Positions 1 through 10,302 are shown, counted from the first letter of the stretch. The stretch is 64,000 nt of DNA from Pseudodesulfovibrio thermohalotolerans (GCF_021353295.2 NZ_CP120635.1:1530001-1594000), one strand, 5' to 3'. Numbers and translations: made by a program. The notes: generated by a model from the sequence alone, not told the origin.

Positions 1-1172
1 ATGCACGGAATCTGGACGTAGCCTCCCACCGGGTCGCAGGTCAGTCCCAGATGGTGCTCCAGGGCGATCTCGGCGGCGTTTTCCGTGACCTGGAATCGGT
101 ATCCCCGGGCATAGGCGATCATGGCCGCGGCCATGGTCGAGGCCACGCCCACCTCGCCCTGGCAGCCCACTTCGGCCCCGGAGATGGATGCGTTGTGCTT
201 GCACAGGAATCCGATGGCGCAGGCGGCCAGCAGTCCCTCGCGCAGTTCGGTCTGCAAGGCGCCCGTGTGCCGTTTGAGCATGAAAATGATGGCCGGGATG
301 ACGCCCGCCGCCCCGCAGGTGGGGGCCGTGACCACGCAGTGTCCTGCGGCGTTTTCCTCGGAGGCGGCCAGGGCATAGGCGTTGAGCGCCTTGATGAAGC
401 CCGGACCCTGGAAATATTCCTGTCTGGCCCTGTCGTACATGGCCGCCGCCTTGCGTTGCAGCCCGATGGGGCCGGGCAGCACCCCAGAGGTCTGGATGCC
501 GTTTTCCACGGCCTGCTCCATGACCGCGATGATGTGGTCCAGCCCCATGTATATCTCGTCCTCCGTGGAGCCGGTGATGGACATCTCGTTGGCCAGGATA
601 AGTTCGTGCAGGCGAATGGAATGCTTCCGCAGGTGCGTCTTCAGTTCGGCCATGGTCGAGTACGGGTAGACCGGCTCGCCGCGGAAGGGCTCTTCCCATC
701 CTTCCCAACGCAGGAAGCCGCCGCCAACGGAATAGTAGATTCGTTCCAGCAGGACGGTTTCTCCGGCCTTGAGCCGGAAACTCATGGTGTTGGGATGGGC
801 GTGGTCATGCTGGACGGCATCCAAGATGATTTGGTCCGGGGCGAAGGACAGGAACTTGACGCCCAGGTCGAGTTCGAAGGGGGTGCTTCCATCCGCGAAT
901 CGCTCAAGGGTGTCGGCTCCGCAGGTGTCGGGCTGGGAGCCGAGCAGGCCGGACATGACCGCCTTGGGGGTGCCGTGCCCTTCGCCCGTGGCGGACAGGG
1001 AGCCGAACAGCCTGATTTCGAGATCGTCGGCGGCCAGCCTGTCCTTTTCCGGCAGTTCGCGGATCAGGCGCATGAAGTCGTATCCGGCCTTCATGGGGCC
1101 GATGGTGTGCGAACTGGATGGACCGGGACCTATCTTGAGCAGTTCGAATATGGATGTGGTCACGGGCATCAT
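1..1172 (-). CDS. sdaA: L-serine dehydratase, single-chain iron-sulfur type (3' end outside window)
   Basis: Converts L-serine to pyruvate and ammonia in the cytoplasm using a [4Fe-4S] cluster. The N-terminus carries the family signature [14 protein letters not shown] near residues 15-28, and later the Cys-containing stretches [18 protein letters not shown] and GLTCDPVGG that fit cluster ligands. About 390 residues are visible; the C-terminus runs off the left edge. Two ATGs are adjacent at 1172 and 1169; AGGAG lies about 8 bases before the first, so 1172 is chosen. The gene starts 5 bases after the end of malate synthase, so the two are very probably cotranscribed. Confidence 0.9.
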   Translation of the reverse strand, partial: MMPVTTSIFELLKIGPGPSSSHTIGPMKAGYDFMRLIRELPEKDRLAADDLEIRLFGSLSATGEGHGTPKAVMSGLLGSQPDTCGADTLERFADGSTPFELDLGVKFLSFAPDQIILDAVQHDHAHPNTMSFRLKAGETVLLERIYYSVGGGFLRWEGWEEPFRGEPVYPYSTMAELKTHLRKHSIRLHELILANEMSITGSTEDEIYMGLDHIIAVMEQAVENGIQTSGVLPGPIGLQRKAAAMYDRARQEYFQGPGFIKALNAYALAASEENAAGHCVVTAPTCGAAGVIPAIIFMLKRHTGALQTELREGLLAACAIGFLCKHNASISGAEVGCQGEVGVASTMAAAMIAYARGYRFQVTENAAEIALEHHLGLTCDPVGGYVQIPC

Positions 1173-1177
1173 GCTCG

Positions 1178-3376
1178 TTACTCCTGGTTTGCTGTTGCGT
1201 CGGCCGCCTTGACCATGCGGCGCATGGTGTGAAGGATCGGTTCCGTGTAGCCGTTGGGTTGGTCCGCGCCTTCGAAGATAAGGGCGCGGGCGGCCCGGAA
1301 GGCAAAGCTCTGGTCGAAATGCGGGGCCATGGGGCGATAGGCCGGGTCGCCCTGGTTCTGGCGGTCCACTACCTCGGCCATGGCCTTGAGGGTGTCGAGG
1401 ACGGCTTCTTCCGTGCAGATTCCGTGTCGCAGCCAGTTGGCCAGGTGTTGGCTCGATATGCGCAGGGTCGCCCGGTCTTCCATGAGGCCCACGCCGTTGA
1501 TGTCCGGGACCTTGGAGCAGCCCACTCCCTGGTCAACCCAGCGGACCACGTAGCCGAGGATGGACTGGGCGTTGTTGGCCAGCTCGCGGGCGATCTCGTC
1601 CGCCGAGGGATGTTCGCCCCGCATGAGAGGCAGGGTGGTCAGGGTTTCCAGGGTGGCGCGTGATTTTCCGGCCAGCGCGCGCTGCCGCTCGAAAACGTCC
1701 ACTTGGTGATAGTGCAGGGCGTGCAGGGTCGCAGCCGTGGGCGAGGGAACCCAGGCGCAGTTGGCCCCGGCCATGGGGTGCGCCCCCTTGGTCTCGACCA
1801 TCTCCCGCATCATGTCCGGCTTGGGCCACATGCCCTTGCCGATCTGGGCCTTGCCCGAAAATCCGCAGGCCAGCCCCACATCCACGTTCCAATCCTCATA
1901 GGCCGCTATCCACGGCTCGTCCTTGATCGCCGCCTTGCGGACCATGGGCCCGGCCTCCATATCCGTATGGATTTCATCGCCCGTTCGGTCGAGGAAGCCG
2001 GTGTTGATGAAGATGACCCGGTCTTTAGCGGCCCGGATGCATTCCTTGAGATTCAGGGTGGTCCGCCGCTCCTCGTCCATGATGCCCACCTTGAGGGTCA
2101 GCGGGGGCATGTCGAGGGCCTTTTCCACGGCCGCGAACAGATCGCAGGTGAAGGCTACCTCCTGGGGACCGTGCAGCTTGGGCTTGACGATATACACGCT
2201 GCCGGTCCTGCTGTTTCGCCAGCGGCCACGGCCATTGATATCGTGCAGGAAGACGAGCCCGGCGAGCAGGGTGTCCAAGATACCCTCGGGAACTTCCTCG
2301 TTCCTGCCGAAGCCGTCCACGAGCACGGCGTCGGTGGTCATGAGATGGCCCACGGTGCGGACCAGCATCATGCTTCGGCCCGGCAGCGTCAGGAGAGCGC
2401 CGTTGGGCGTGGTGTAGGTTCGGTCGTCCGCGAGCGTCCGTGTCACGGTTCCGCCGTCTTTTTCGAAGCTCGTCTCAAGGTCGCCCATGACCAGGCCGAA
2501 CAGATTCAGGAAGGCCTGCGCCTTGTCCGCGCCGTCCACTACGGCCACGGAGTCCTCGCAGTCGAGGATGGTCGATACGGCGGACTCCAGGACCACATCC
2601 TTGATGCCCGCGGGGTGGTCGCGGCCAACCGGATGTTCGGGGTCGAATTGCAGCTCTATGTGCAGGCCGTTTTTGGTGAAGAGCAGGGACTGGAGCCCGT
2701 CCTCGTCCACGTAGCCGGCGAACTGGGCGGGGTCGCGCAGGAAGGTGGCGTTGCCGTTGAGCAGGGTGACGACGACGTTCTTGCCCGAGGGGCCGTCCGT
2801 CAGGTCGAATCCTATCGCGTCACGGTGGGACCCGTTGGCCAGGGGCACGGCGGCGTCCAGGTGCGCGGCGGCCCAGGCCATGACCTTTTGTCCGCGCGCC
2901 GGATCGTATCCCTTGGCCGGGATGCCGTCTCTTTCGATCACGTCGGAGCCGTACAGGGCGTCGTAAAGGCTGCCCCAGCGGGCGTTGGCCGCGTTCAGGG
3001 CGAACCGGGCGTTGGTGACGGGGACCACGAGCTGCGGCCCGGCTATCTTGGCGATCTCCGGGTCAACGTTCTCTGTGACGATGGAGAAGTCCCCGCCTTC
3101 GGGCGACAGATAGCCTATCTCGCGCAGGAAGGCGTGGTAGGTCTTTTTGTCACCGGGCTGGCCGGGGTGCGCCTGATGCCATTCGTCCATGGCCGCCTGG
3201 ATGCGGTCCCGTTCGGCCAGCAGTTCCTGGTTGCGCTGGGCGAAATCCCTGAATACGGATTCGGCTCCGCCCCAGAAAGTTGCTTCATTGAGGCCGGTTC
3301 CGTTCAAGATGGTCCTGACGGCTTCGGCGAGTTCCTTGTGGATCGACAGGGCGCCCATGAGAAGTCTTTGCGTCAT
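1178..3376 (-). CDS. glcB: malate synthase G
   Basis: Condenses glyoxylate and acetyl-CoA to malate. The 732-residue length matches the long monomeric G form (about 720), not the shorter A form. Similarity runs along the whole chain, including [19 protein letters not shown] and the C-terminal [36 protein letters not shown] region characteristic of the family. ATG at 3376 is preceded by AGGAG at good spacing. It is first in a two-gene unit with serine dehydratase, suggesting joint use of glyoxylate/glycine-derived and serine carbon; no isocitrate lyase gene is visible nearby. Confidence 0.93.
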   Translation of the reverse strand: MTQRLLMGALSIHKELAEAVRTILNGTGLNEATFWGGAESVFRDFAQRNQELLAERDRIQAAMDEWHQAHPGQPGDKKTYHAFLREIGYLSPEGGDFSIVTENVDPEIAKIAGPQLVVPVTNARFALNAANARWGSLYDALYGSDVIERDGIPAKGYDPARGQKVMAWAAAHLDAAVPLANGSHRDAIGFDLTDGPSGKNVVVTLLNGNATFLRDPAQFAGYVDEDGLQSLLFTKNGLHIELQFDPEHPVGRDHPAGIKDVVLESAVSTILDCEDSVAVVDGADKAQAFLNLFGLVMGDLETSFEKDGGTVTRTLADDRTYTTPNGALLTLPGRSMMLVRTVGHLMTTDAVLVDGFGRNEEVPEGILDTLLAGLVFLHDINGRGRWRNSRTGSVYIVKPKLHGPQEVAFTCDLFAAVEKALDMPPLTLKVGIMDEERRTTLNLKECIRAAKDRVIFINTGFLDRTGDEIHTDMEAGPMVRKAAIKDEPWIAAYEDWNVDVGLACGFSGKAQIGKGMWPKPDMMREMVETKGAHPMAGANCAWVPSPTAATLHALHYHQVDVFERQRALAGKSRATLETLTTLPLMRGEHPSADEIARELANNAQSILGYVVRWVDQGVGCSKVPDINGVGLMEDRATLRISSQHLANWLRHGICTEEAVLDTLKAMAEVVDRQNQGDPAYRPMAPHFDQSFAFRAARALIFEGADQPNGYTEPILHTMRRMVKAADATANQE

Positions 3377-3635
3377 GCCTGCTCCTGATAAGGTTGATTA
3401 TTGGTGTGCGGTTTCCACGGAATTCATCATTGCAGAATGCCCTGACTCGGGGAGCAATGCAACCACAACCGATTCTTATGACATCAAGTTTTCCATGGCT
3501 GCCGGTTTGTTCCTCGAATGCGCGGGGCATTTATGCTGGAACGGAACTTGTAAAGGTTTCCGATCGGTACGGTATTTTGACGAACGCGGCGCGGCCGGTA
3601 CTCGGGCGGGCCGCATCAACAGCACGGAGCAAGCC

Positions 3636-5261
3636 TTGCGGGATTATCTTTCCTTTGGGACCATCGGTCATAACCATCTTCTGGGTGGAGCGCAGAAGGC
3701 CTTTGGTCAGGCTGGTTCCGCCAAGCCTGGCGACCGGCCCGGGCTGGTCGCCCTTGGGTCCCGGCTTTTCGCCATGGCTTGGGCCGAGTTCCCTTTGAAT
3801 GGCCCTTTGGCCGCCGAGCTTCCGCGTTTGGCCGCTTCGTTTCCCAACCCCGCCATGACCGGGGAGGGGGTTCGTCTGGCACGGAGGTTGGCGCGATCCC
3901 TTGCGGCGGATGCGCCAGCCGAACCCGGCCGAATGTTCGCACAGGGGAATTTTTCTCGTATGGCGGCCTGGTTCGAAAGCGAGGCTGCCAAGGGCGCGGG
4001 ACTTCCCCTGGTGGCTCAGGCGGTTCAGTTGCAAGGGCTGCTTTCGCAATGGGATTGGCTGGTCGATTTTCTTGAACGGCATGTGGTTCCGGCGGACCCG
4101 GAGGTGGGACGGCTGTTGCTTGCGGACGTCTGTTTGGCCGGGGGACGATACGACCGGGCCGTGGCGGAATTGGAGAGGGCCGTCGCGTTGTATGGGTTGG
4201 CTGGATGGGGATTGCGCCTGGCATCGGCCCGGGCCGCAGCGGGTAATACAGACGGTGCCGTGCGGTTGCTCGGCAGGGTTTTGGAGGATTTTCCGGAACA
4301 CGTCACGGCCTTGCTGTATTTTGACAGCCTGGTTTTCCCGCCCGGCCGCAACGGCAGGCTGGATGGCAAGTGCGCGGTCTCCATATATTCCTATAACAAA
4401 GCTGAAGAACTGGGGCGGACTCTGGAGAGCGTGCTGGCTTCGAATCTCGGTCCCGAGGTCGGCGACGTCACCGTGCGTGTGTTGGTCAACGGGAGTACCG
4501 ACGACAGCCGGGCCGTGGCCGAGGCCGCGCGCGACAGGTTCGGCGGCAACATGGAGATCGTCGCCCTGCCCGTGAATGTGGGCGCGCCCGCTGCGCGCAA
4601 TTGGCTGCTGGACGCGGCCCGCCGCGACGGGGCGCGTTGGATCGTCTACCTGGACGACGATGTGCTCGTGCCGTGCGACTGGTTGGCTGGGCTGGCCGCG
4701 GGCGTGAAGGATTTTCCCGAAGCCGGAGTGTGGGGATGCCGTGTCGCGGACGTGCGGTCGCCGAGTCTCGTTCAGCACGGCGACGGCTTCCTGCTTCCGC
4801 CGGATGAGGCGGCGCGCAGGGGAGGACGGGTCTCACTACAGGAACCCTGCGTGGAGGTCATGGCCGAGTCGCTGCTGGGCTATCGTCGCTATGCGGCCTC
4901 GGTAACCGGCTGCTGCCATCTCTTCGAAACGGATTCCCTGGCCGGGAGCGGCGGTTTCGATCTGCTTTTCTCTCCCAGCCAGTTCGATGACCTAGATCTC
5001 GACCTGCGCAGGCTCCGCCAGGGCAAGCTCGCCGCCTATCTGGGCGATGTCCGCATCACTCATTTGCGGGAGTCCACGCATTTCCTGAAGTTGTCGGAAG
5101 GCGCGGCCGCCCGGAGCGAAATGCACCGTCATATCCTAGAGGAACGCCATGCGCCCGTCCTGCCCGAACTGTGCGCGATACAACGCGCTTCGGTGCGGGC
5201 GGATTTGGCGGCGAGACGCGAACGGTTTCAGGAATCCGGATTGTTGCCCGACAATTCGTAG
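3636..5261 (+). CDS. glycosyltransferase family 2 with long N-terminal region
   Basis: Probable GT-A glycosyltransferase for a surface or secreted glycan. The GT2 domain occupies roughly residues 245-480: a start strand AVSIYSYNKAEELGRTLESV, VLVNGSTDDSR for nucleotide binding, and the DXD-type metal site YLDDDVLVP. The first ~230 residues are Ala/Leu-rich and helical and may be TPR-like (LLLADVCLAGGRYDRAVAELERAV). The reading frame stays open upstream into glcB, so the start is uncertain: TTG at 3636 has GGAG 6 bases before it; ATG at 3774 is an alternative. Its 3' end overlaps the convergent glycosyltransferase by 34 bases. Acceptor and sugar cannot be told. Confidence 0.7.
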   Translation: MRDYLSFGTIGHNHLLGGAQKAFGQAGSAKPGDRPGLVALGSRLFAMAWAEFPLNGPLAAELPRLAASFPNPAMTGEGVRLARRLARSLAADAPAEPGRMFAQGNFSRMAAWFESEAAKGAGLPLVAQAVQLQGLLSQWDWLVDFLERHVVPADPEVGRLLLADVCLAGGRYDRAVAELERAVALYGLAGWGLRLASARAAAGNTDGAVRLLGRVLEDFPEHVTALLYFDSLVFPPGRNGRLDGKCAVSIYSYNKAEELGRTLESVLASNLGPEVGDVTVRVLVNGSTDDSRAVAEAARDRFGGNMEIVALPVNVGAPAARNWLLDAARRDGARWIVYLDDDVLVPCDWLAGLAAGVKDFPEAGVWGCRVADVRSPSLVQHGDGFLLPPDEAARRGGRVSLQEPCVEVMAESLLGYRRYAASVTGCCHLFETDSLAGSGGFDLLFSPSQFDDLDLDLRRLRQGKLAAYLGDVRITHLRESTHFLKLSEGAAARSEMHRHILEERHAPVLPELCAIQRASVRADLAARRERFQESGLLPDNS

Positions 5262-6253
5262 CACAGAGCGAGCAATTCGCTAGGCGTGTCGTCGGCCAAG
5301 GCATGGTCGGACAGGACTTCCTCCTGTGCGCTGTACGCCATCCGGGTCCGCGCTCCGGGGTTCTCGATCAGGGTTTTCAGACCGTCAAGCCATGTCCGGG
5401 GCGAGTTGGCCAGCAGGCCGGTCCGGCCGTGGCGCACACAGGCGTAGGGCGGCAGGTCGCTGAAAACGCCCGCGATTCCGCGTACCGCGTATTCCATCCA
5501 TTTCACATGGCTCCCGGCCCGGTTGAACAGGGAGTCCTCCAGTGGAGCGAGGCCGATGTCGAAGGAAAGCTTATTCATGGCTTCGGCATAGGCCGCGTAA
5601 TTTTCGGTCGGGGGCAGGATGCGCACTTCGGCCAGTCGTTCAATGGAGGGGGAAGAGCAGCCGAACAGAGTCAGCTCGACGGCCTCTCCGTACTTGTCCA
5701 GCAGGCGGGACAGGGGAGCCCGCAGGGTTTCGAGGTCGGCCGAATGGGTGGGAGTGCCTGCATAGAGGATTCGGACGGGCGTTCCATCCTGCCTTGGTTC
5801 CGAGGGGGCCCACAGAGTCGTGTCCAGTCTGTTGGGCGTGACCGCCACGCGGGCGTTACGGCGTTTGAAGGCCGTCGCCAGGGCACGGGTGGGGACGGAG
5901 ATGGCCGCGAAGCGGTGTGCGATCTTGTCCAGTGTCCGCAAGGTGCGGCGGGCGAGGTCGTGTTGCGGGTTCTCCTCGGGTATGGCCTGGAGCAGGTCGT
6001 CCGTCTCGTAGATGACCGGCTTTCCGCTGTTGAAGCAGGCGTCGAGCAGTTCCTCGGTAAAGTCCAGGGGAAAGAATTTTTGCACCAGGATGACGTCGGC
6101 CTTGAGCAGAGCGTCGTGATTCACGGCGTGATCCTCACCCTGTTTGCGAACGGCCCAGTTCACCTTCACGGATTCATGGCGAAGTGGTGCCAGGACCCGG
6201 TATCGGGCACAGGCGGAATCCGGGCTGTCGAAAGTCAAAACGGCTATATTCAA
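5228..6253 (-). CDS. glycosyltransferase, GT4/GT-B-like
   Basis: A 341-residue cytoplasmic protein with a GT-B style layout: an N-terminal Rossmann-like half (MNIAVLTFDSPDSACARYRVL; later KPVIYETDDLL) and a C-terminal half with RILYAGTPTHSADLETLRAPLSRLL and GLAPLEDSLFNRAGSHVKWMEY, the usual nucleotide-sugar-binding end of family 4-like enzymes. It is somewhat short for GT4. The start codon is TTG at 6253 with GGAG 6 bases upstream. It is convergent with, and overlaps, the GT2 gene, so the pair probably belongs to one glycan function transcribed from two sides. Donor sugar unknown. Confidence 0.72.
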   Translation of the reverse strand: MNIAVLTFDSPDSACARYRVLAPLRHESVKVNWAVRKQGEDHAVNHDALLKADVILVQKFFPLDFTEELLDACFNSGKPVIYETDDLLQAIPEENPQHDLARRTLRTLDKIAHRFAAISVPTRALATAFKRRNARVAVTPNRLDTTLWAPSEPRQDGTPVRILYAGTPTHSADLETLRAPLSRLLDKYGEAVELTLFGCSSPSIERLAEVRILPPTENYAAYAEAMNKLSFDIGLAPLEDSLFNRAGSHVKWMEYAVRGIAGVFSDLPPYACVRHGRTGLLANSPRTWLDGLKTLIENPGARTRMAYSAQEEVLSDHALADDTPSELLALCYELSGNNPDS

Positions 6254-6370
6254 GAGAACTCCATGGCCGGGGGCTGCTGTGCATCCCTTGGCCTATCTTT
6301 CTATATTCTTCTTCTTTTGGGTGGTTCGTGCCCATGGCGGTCGGTTCGGGCGGGTTTTTGCCCGGCATTC

Positions 6371-6754
6371 CTACGCTCGTATGGCGTCCTGGATGCGTTC
6401 CCATAGCTGTTCCAGCGGAACGGGCTTGAGCAGGTAGTCGAAGGCCCCCGCTTCGAGAGACTGCATGTGCCGGTTCATGTCGCCTTCTCCCGTGAGCACG
6501 ATGACCTTGGCGCGGGGAAAGTTCTTGCGAATGATCTTGAGGGTCTCCAGTCCATTCAGGTCGGGCATGTTCATGTCCAGCAGGACCACGTCCACGGGGG
6601 AGGACTCCAGCACGGCATAGGCGTCGACACCGCTCGCGGCCGTGGCCGCCCGCGCTCCGAGGTGAGCCAGCCGTTTGGCCAGCGTGGACGCGAAGTCGGG
6701 CTCGTCGTCGACGATCAGGATGTGAATTGTTGCGGTCTTGGTGTCTTTTATCAC
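6371..6754 (-). CDS. stand-alone response regulator receiver domain
   Basis: 127 residues consisting of a single CheY-like receiver: acidic pair VDDE near the N-terminus, phospho-acceptor Asp in VVLLDMNMPDLNG, switch Thr in IVLTGEG and Lys in YLLKPVP. There is no output domain, so it must act through protein contacts or phosphotransfer. The start is GTG at 6754 behind AAGGAGAAGAAC. It is divergent from the sensor kinase that starts at 7309, and closely resembles the three receivers encoded just beyond that kinase, so it is probably part of the same signalling network. Confidence 0.88.
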   Translation of the reverse strand: MIKDTKTATIHILIVDDEPDFASTLAKRLAHLGARAATAASGVDAYAVLESSPVDVVLLDMNMPDLNGLETLKIIRKNFPRAKVIVLTGEGDMNRHMQSLEAGAFDYLLKPVPLEQLWERIQDAIRA

Positions 6755-7308
6755 GTTCTTCTCCTTACAATGAACATGCCAGCGACTGAAAGCCCAACAC
6801 GTCTTGATACTTTTTTCTCCACTTGTCGAGGTTAAAAGAAGGACAGTAATTTCATATAATTAAATACTTATGGTACGTAAGTAACCAGTTTGTTCCAATT
6901 GGGACATGCAAAAAAATACCTAGGCTATTCAGGGGAATGTTTGAAAAAGTGGGGCGTTTTTACCCATCGTGTGCTATGGAGGTGGCAGGCGTTCCCTCAT
7001 ACGGGGGCTTGAGAGGAGGAAAGGGGTATTGGTTCATTATGTACCACTGGGGCAAAATGTACCGCTTTTGTGGTGTATGCCATGGATGAAGGTATTAAAC
7101 GGCTGTTGGGTTTCGCTCGAAGGCGGAGAAAGTCGCTATGGGATGGTGTGTATAAAAAGTATATATTTCGGTTAATAAGAGCGATTTGGCGTTCTCGGGC
7201 CGTCCGTCTTTGTTTGATTCTGGATGGCACACGGTTTGCTCATGGGCACCATGGAGAGGCCGTGAGGTACGGCCGGGAAGCCGGAAGTTGCAATCGGGAG
7301 TTGAGGGA
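6755..7308. promoter_or_regulatory. divergent control region with two dyads
   Basis: A 554-base gap between the lone receiver gene and the sensor kinase, more AT-rich than its surroundings. It contains two dyads: arms TACTTA/TAAGTA at 6865-6883 and the near-perfect palindrome GTTCCAATTGGGAC at 6892-6905. They lie about 320-360 bases upstream of the sigma-54 promoter at 7225, a distance workable for enhancer sites of an NtrC-type activator. That role is inference; no convincing gene was seen here. Confidence 0.45.
7225..7240 (+). promoter_or_regulatory. sigma-54 promoter upstream of the sensor kinase operon
   Basis: TGGCACACGGTTTGCT matches the -24/-12 consensus TGGCACG-N4-TTGCW at all key positions with exact spacing between GG and GC. 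Transcription would begin near 7252, giving a leader of about 57 bases before the kinase start at 7309. The sigma-54 activator encoded at 13894 in the same cluster is the obvious candidate to drive it. Confidence 0.7.
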
Positions 7309-9024
7309 ATGCATCCTGAGAAGAAGTCATCATACGACAACCTGTCGCGAAATCTATCGCTGACAGTTATCACGGTGTCCTTCGCCCCCCTCATTTTGGT
7401 GGGCGGCCTTCTCTTCCACCAGTTCCGCTCCATATATACTGAGAAGGTTTTTGCCCATCTGGCCGAGGTTGTGGACAAACACGCGGCCAACATCAATACG
7501 TTTCTTCGGGACAAGCTCACCGAGGTCCAATACATCAGCCGGACCTCCTCCTTCGAAGACCTGACAGCCCCGGGCCGTCTGGAAAAGGCCCTGCGCGGGA
7601 TGCAGCAGCAATACGGCCGCATCTTCGTGGATTTGGGCATAGTCGACAGCCAGGGCCGTCAAGTGGCCTATGCCGGGCCGTTCAGCCTGTACGGCGCGGA
7701 CTATTCAGAAGCCGACTGGTTTCGCAACTCCAAGGAACGCGACGCCATCATCAGCGACGTTTTCGAGGGCTTGCGCCAGTCTCCCCACTTCATCATCTCC
7801 ATCAGCCAGGGGAAGGGCGAAGACCGCTGGACCCTGCGCGCGACCATCGATTTTCTGTCCTTCAGTTCCCTGGTGCGCAACCTCCACATCGGCGAGACCG
7901 GGTTCGCCTACATCGTCAACAGCCGGGGCGTGTATCAGACCCGCCCCAAGGACAAGCGTAACCAGGACCTGGAATTGACTCCGCGTCGCGAACTCACCCG
8001 GCTGGAATCCCTTGCCGGCGTTTCCATCTATGAATCCTTTGACGGCGAGGGCGATAACTATATCACCGTGTCCGCGCCCATCAAGGGCGGGGGATGGGAG
8101 CTGATCTATCAGCAGAAGGCTTCCGACGCCTTCTCGGCCATGACCCGCACCGAGTTCGTCACCCTGATTATTTTCCTCATCGGCGGCGTGAGCATCGTGG
8201 CCATGGCTCTGATTATCTCCCGCAAGCTCGTGCTTCGGTTCCAGGCCATAGACCAGGAGTCCGAACTCATGAGCAAGCAGATCGTCGAGACCGGCAAGTT
8301 GGCGGCCATCGGCGAGCTGGCCGCGGGCATCGCTCACGAGATCAACAATCCCGTGGCCATCATGATCGAGGAAGCGGGCTGGGTCGGCGATCTCATGGAG
8401 GACGAGGGCCGTGAACTGCCGTCCTATGCCGAGATACGGCGGGCGCTCACCCAGGTCGGCAACCAGGGGCGGCGGTGCAAGGACATCACCCACAAGCTCT
8501 TGAGTTTCGCCAGGCAGACCGACTCCCGCGTGATCGAGATGTCCGTGCCCGAATTTATCCGCGAGGTGGTCGAAATTTCCATGCAGCAGGCCCGGTTCGC
8601 CCAGGTTGAGTTCGACCTCGATCTGGACGAGTCCATGCCCCGCATCAGCACGTCGGCCACCGAGCTGCAACAGGTGCTGCTCAATCTGGTGAACAACGCC
8701 ATCCAGGCCATGGAGCCCGAGGGCGGCAAGCTGTCCATCTCCTGCTTCATGGAGACGGGCCAGGCGGTCATCACGGTGGGGGATACCGGTCCCGGCATCC
8801 CCGCCGCGAATCTGGGCCGGATTTTTGATCCGTTCTTCACCACGAAGCCCGTAGGCAAGGGGAGCGGCCTGGGATTGTCCATATGTTTCGGAATAATCCA
8901 CCAGATGGGTGGTGAGATAGATGTGGAAAGCACAGTGGGCGTGGGAACGCGGTTTACCATCCGGCTGCCGATGCCGTCGCCCTCATGGCAACCTGAAACG
9001 CGACAGGAGAATCAAGATGACTGA
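7309..9024 (+). CDS. membrane sensor histidine kinase with extracytoplasmic Cache-like domain
   Basis: 571 residues. A transmembrane helix near residues 16-36 and a second near 282-305 enclose a ~240-residue periplasmic domain of Cache type (YAGPFSLYGADYSEADWF, TGFAYIVNSRGVYQT), which usually binds small ligands. The cytoplasmic part has the H-box AHEINNP near residue 343 and an HATPase domain with GDTGPGIP and GSGLGLSI. The start ATG at 7309 follows GGGAGTTGAGGGA; the frame is open further upstream but without a better start. The gene overlaps the first receiver gene by 8 bases. It is probably driven by the sigma-54 promoter at 7225. Confidence 0.88.
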   Translation: MHPEKKSSYDNLSRNLSLTVITVSFAPLILVGGLLFHQFRSIYTEKVFAHLAEVVDKHAANINTFLRDKLTEVQYISRTSSFEDLTAPGRLEKALRGMQQQYGRIFVDLGIVDSQGRQVAYAGPFSLYGADYSEADWFRNSKERDAIISDVFEGLRQSPHFIISISQGKGEDRWTLRATIDFLSFSSLVRNLHIGETGFAYIVNSRGVYQTRPKDKRNQDLELTPRRELTRLESLAGVSIYESFDGEGDNYITVSAPIKGGGWELIYQQKASDAFSAMTRTEFVTLIIFLIGGVSIVAMALIISRKLVLRFQAIDQESELMSKQIVETGKLAAIGELAAGIAHEINNPVAIMIEEAGWVGDLMEDEGRELPSYAEIRRALTQVGNQGRRCKDITHKLLSFARQTDSRVIEMSVPEFIREVVEISMQQARFAQVEFDLDLDESMPRISTSATELQQVLLNLVNNAIQAMEPEGGKLSISCFMETGQAVITVGDTGPGIPAANLGRIFDPFFTTKPVGKGSGLGLSICFGIIHQMGGEIDVESTVGVGTRFTIRLPMPSPSWQPETRQENQDD

Positions 9025-9448
9025 TGCCACTGTTTTGATCGTGGACGACGAGCGGGGGTTCGTCGAGACCATGGCCAAGCGGCTCGAAAAGCGCAACATG
9101 ACCGTTTTTCAGGCTTTCAACGGTGACGAGGCCATGGTCCGGCTGGCGGACCATCCGAACATCCAGGTGGTTATCCTGGACATGAAGATGCCCGGCAAGG
9201 ACGGCTTGGTGGTCCTGCAGGAGATCAAGGAGGCGCACCCCCTGGTCGAGGTCATCATGTTGACCGGCCATGCCACGGTCCCCTCGGCGGTCGAGGGCAT
9301 CCAGCACGGGGCCTTTGATTATCTGATGAAGCCGTGCAGCTTCGAGGATCTGAATCAGAAGATCGCCGAAGCCGTGGAGCTCAAGAACGAGCGCGAGGAA
9401 GAGGCCGTCGAGGCCCGGCTAAGCAACATCGCCGGGCGCATGGGGTAA
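9017..9448 (+). CDS. response regulator receiver protein (first of three in tandem)
   Basis: 143 residues: one receiver domain with VDDE, phospho-Asp in VVILDMKMPGKDG, Thr in VIMLTGHAT and Lys in YLMKPCS, then a charged helical tail of about 25 residues (EAVELKNEREEEAVEARLSN). No DNA-binding domain. ATG at 9017 overlaps the kinase stop by 8 bases, so translation is coupled and the kinase at 7309 is its likely phosphodonor. Confidence 0.87.
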   Translation: MTDATVLIVDDERGFVETMAKRLEKRNMTVFQAFNGDEAMVRLADHPNIQVVILDMKMPGKDGLVVLQEIKEAHPLVEVIMLTGHATVPSAVEGIQHGAFDYLMKPCSFEDLNQKIAEAVELKNEREEEAVEARLSNIAGRMG

Positions 9449-9451
9449 GCC

Positions 9452-9862
9452 GTGGACAAGGCCAAGAACACCGAAAACGGCGTCAGCCGGGACATGCGCC
9501 TGCTCATCGTGGACGATGAGACCGGGTTTGCCGAGGTCCTGTGCAAACGGATGCGCCGGCGCGGTGTGGACGCCGCTTCGGCGTCCAGCGGCGACGAGGC
9601 GGTGCGCCTGCTTCGTCGCGAGGAGTTCGACGCGGCCATTGTGGATCTCAAGCTCCAGGGCATGAGCGGTATCGAGATTCTCAAGGTGTTCCGGCTGATG
9701 GCTCCGGAAATGCCTGTGGTCATGCTGACCGGCCACGGTAGCGAAGAGGCGCGCGACGAGTGTATCAAGCTCGGCGCGGCGGGCTATCTCTCCAAGCCCG
9801 TTGATTTCGACAGACTGCTCGCCAAGGCGCTGGAAGTGTGCGCGGGGAGGGTGCGGGCGTGA
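9452..9862 (+). CDS. response regulator receiver protein (second of three)
   Basis: 136 residues with a single receiver: VDDE, phospho-Asp in AAIVDLKLQGMSG, Thr in VVMLTGHG, Lys in YLSKPVD. A GTG start at 9452 is 3 bases after the preceding stop; an internal ATG at 9494 (MRLLIVDDE) is possible. It has no output domain. Three successive receivers without effectors suggest a relay or sink in which one kinase phosphorylates several receivers. Confidence 0.86.
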   Translation: MDKAKNTENGVSRDMRLLIVDDETGFAEVLCKRMRRRGVDAASASSGDEAVRLLRREEFDAAIVDLKLQGMSGIEILKVFRLMAPEMPVVMLTGHGSEEARDECIKLGAAGYLSKPVDFDRLLAKALEVCAGRVRA

Positions 9863-10242
9863 ACCGGATCAGGGTGCTGCTCATTGACGACGAGGCCGGG
9901 TACACCGATGCCCTGGCCAAGCGGCTGGATCGTCGCGGACTGTCGGTGACGACGGCCGGCGGCGGGGCGGAAGCCCTGGAGATTATGGGCTCGAAGGCAT
10001 TCGACGTGGTCCTGCTCGATGTCAGGATGGCGGGCATGGACGGCATCAAGACCCTGAGCGCCATCAAGCGGCAGCATCCGGACGTGGAAGTGGTCATGCT
10101 GACCGCCCACGCCAATACGGACATTGTCATTTCAAGTCTGGCCATGGGGGCGTTCGACTACCTCATGAAGCCGGCGGATGTGGAGGAACTGGTTCGCAAG
10201 ATCGAAGATGCGGCCATGAGAAAAAGAAGTAATTCGAAGTGA
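9859..10242 (+). CDS. response regulator receiver protein (third of three)
   Basis: 127 residues with IDDE, phospho-Asp in VVLLDVRMAGMDG, Thr in VMLTAHAN and Lys in YLMKPAD. GTG at 9859 overlaps the previous stop as GTGA, with GGGGAGGG upstream. It is followed after 60 bases by the TauE-type permease gene. Single-domain; the partner is unknown. Confidence 0.86.
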   Translation: MNRIRVLLIDDEAGYTDALAKRLDRRGLSVTTAGGGAEALEIMGSKAFDVVLLDVRMAGMDGIKTLSAIKRQHPDVEVVMLTAHANTDIVISSLAMGAFDYLMKPADVEELVRKIEDAAMRKRSNSK

Positions 10243-10302
10243 TCGGCCCGTGGGTGGGTGCTTCGGACAGGTAGAACAAAACAAGAGGAAGCGAGGATAA
10301 TC

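Noticed and set aside
51..1232. Long + strand reading frame opposite serine dehydratase
   Set aside because: It mirrors the real minus-strand gene; the product has no recognisable domain and is Gly/Val/His-rich, as expected from the complement of GC-rich coding DNA.
1703..3388. 561-residue + strand frame opposite malate synthase
   Set aside because: The opposite strand encodes full-length malate synthase G; the + strand product resembles nothing and lacks a ribosome site.
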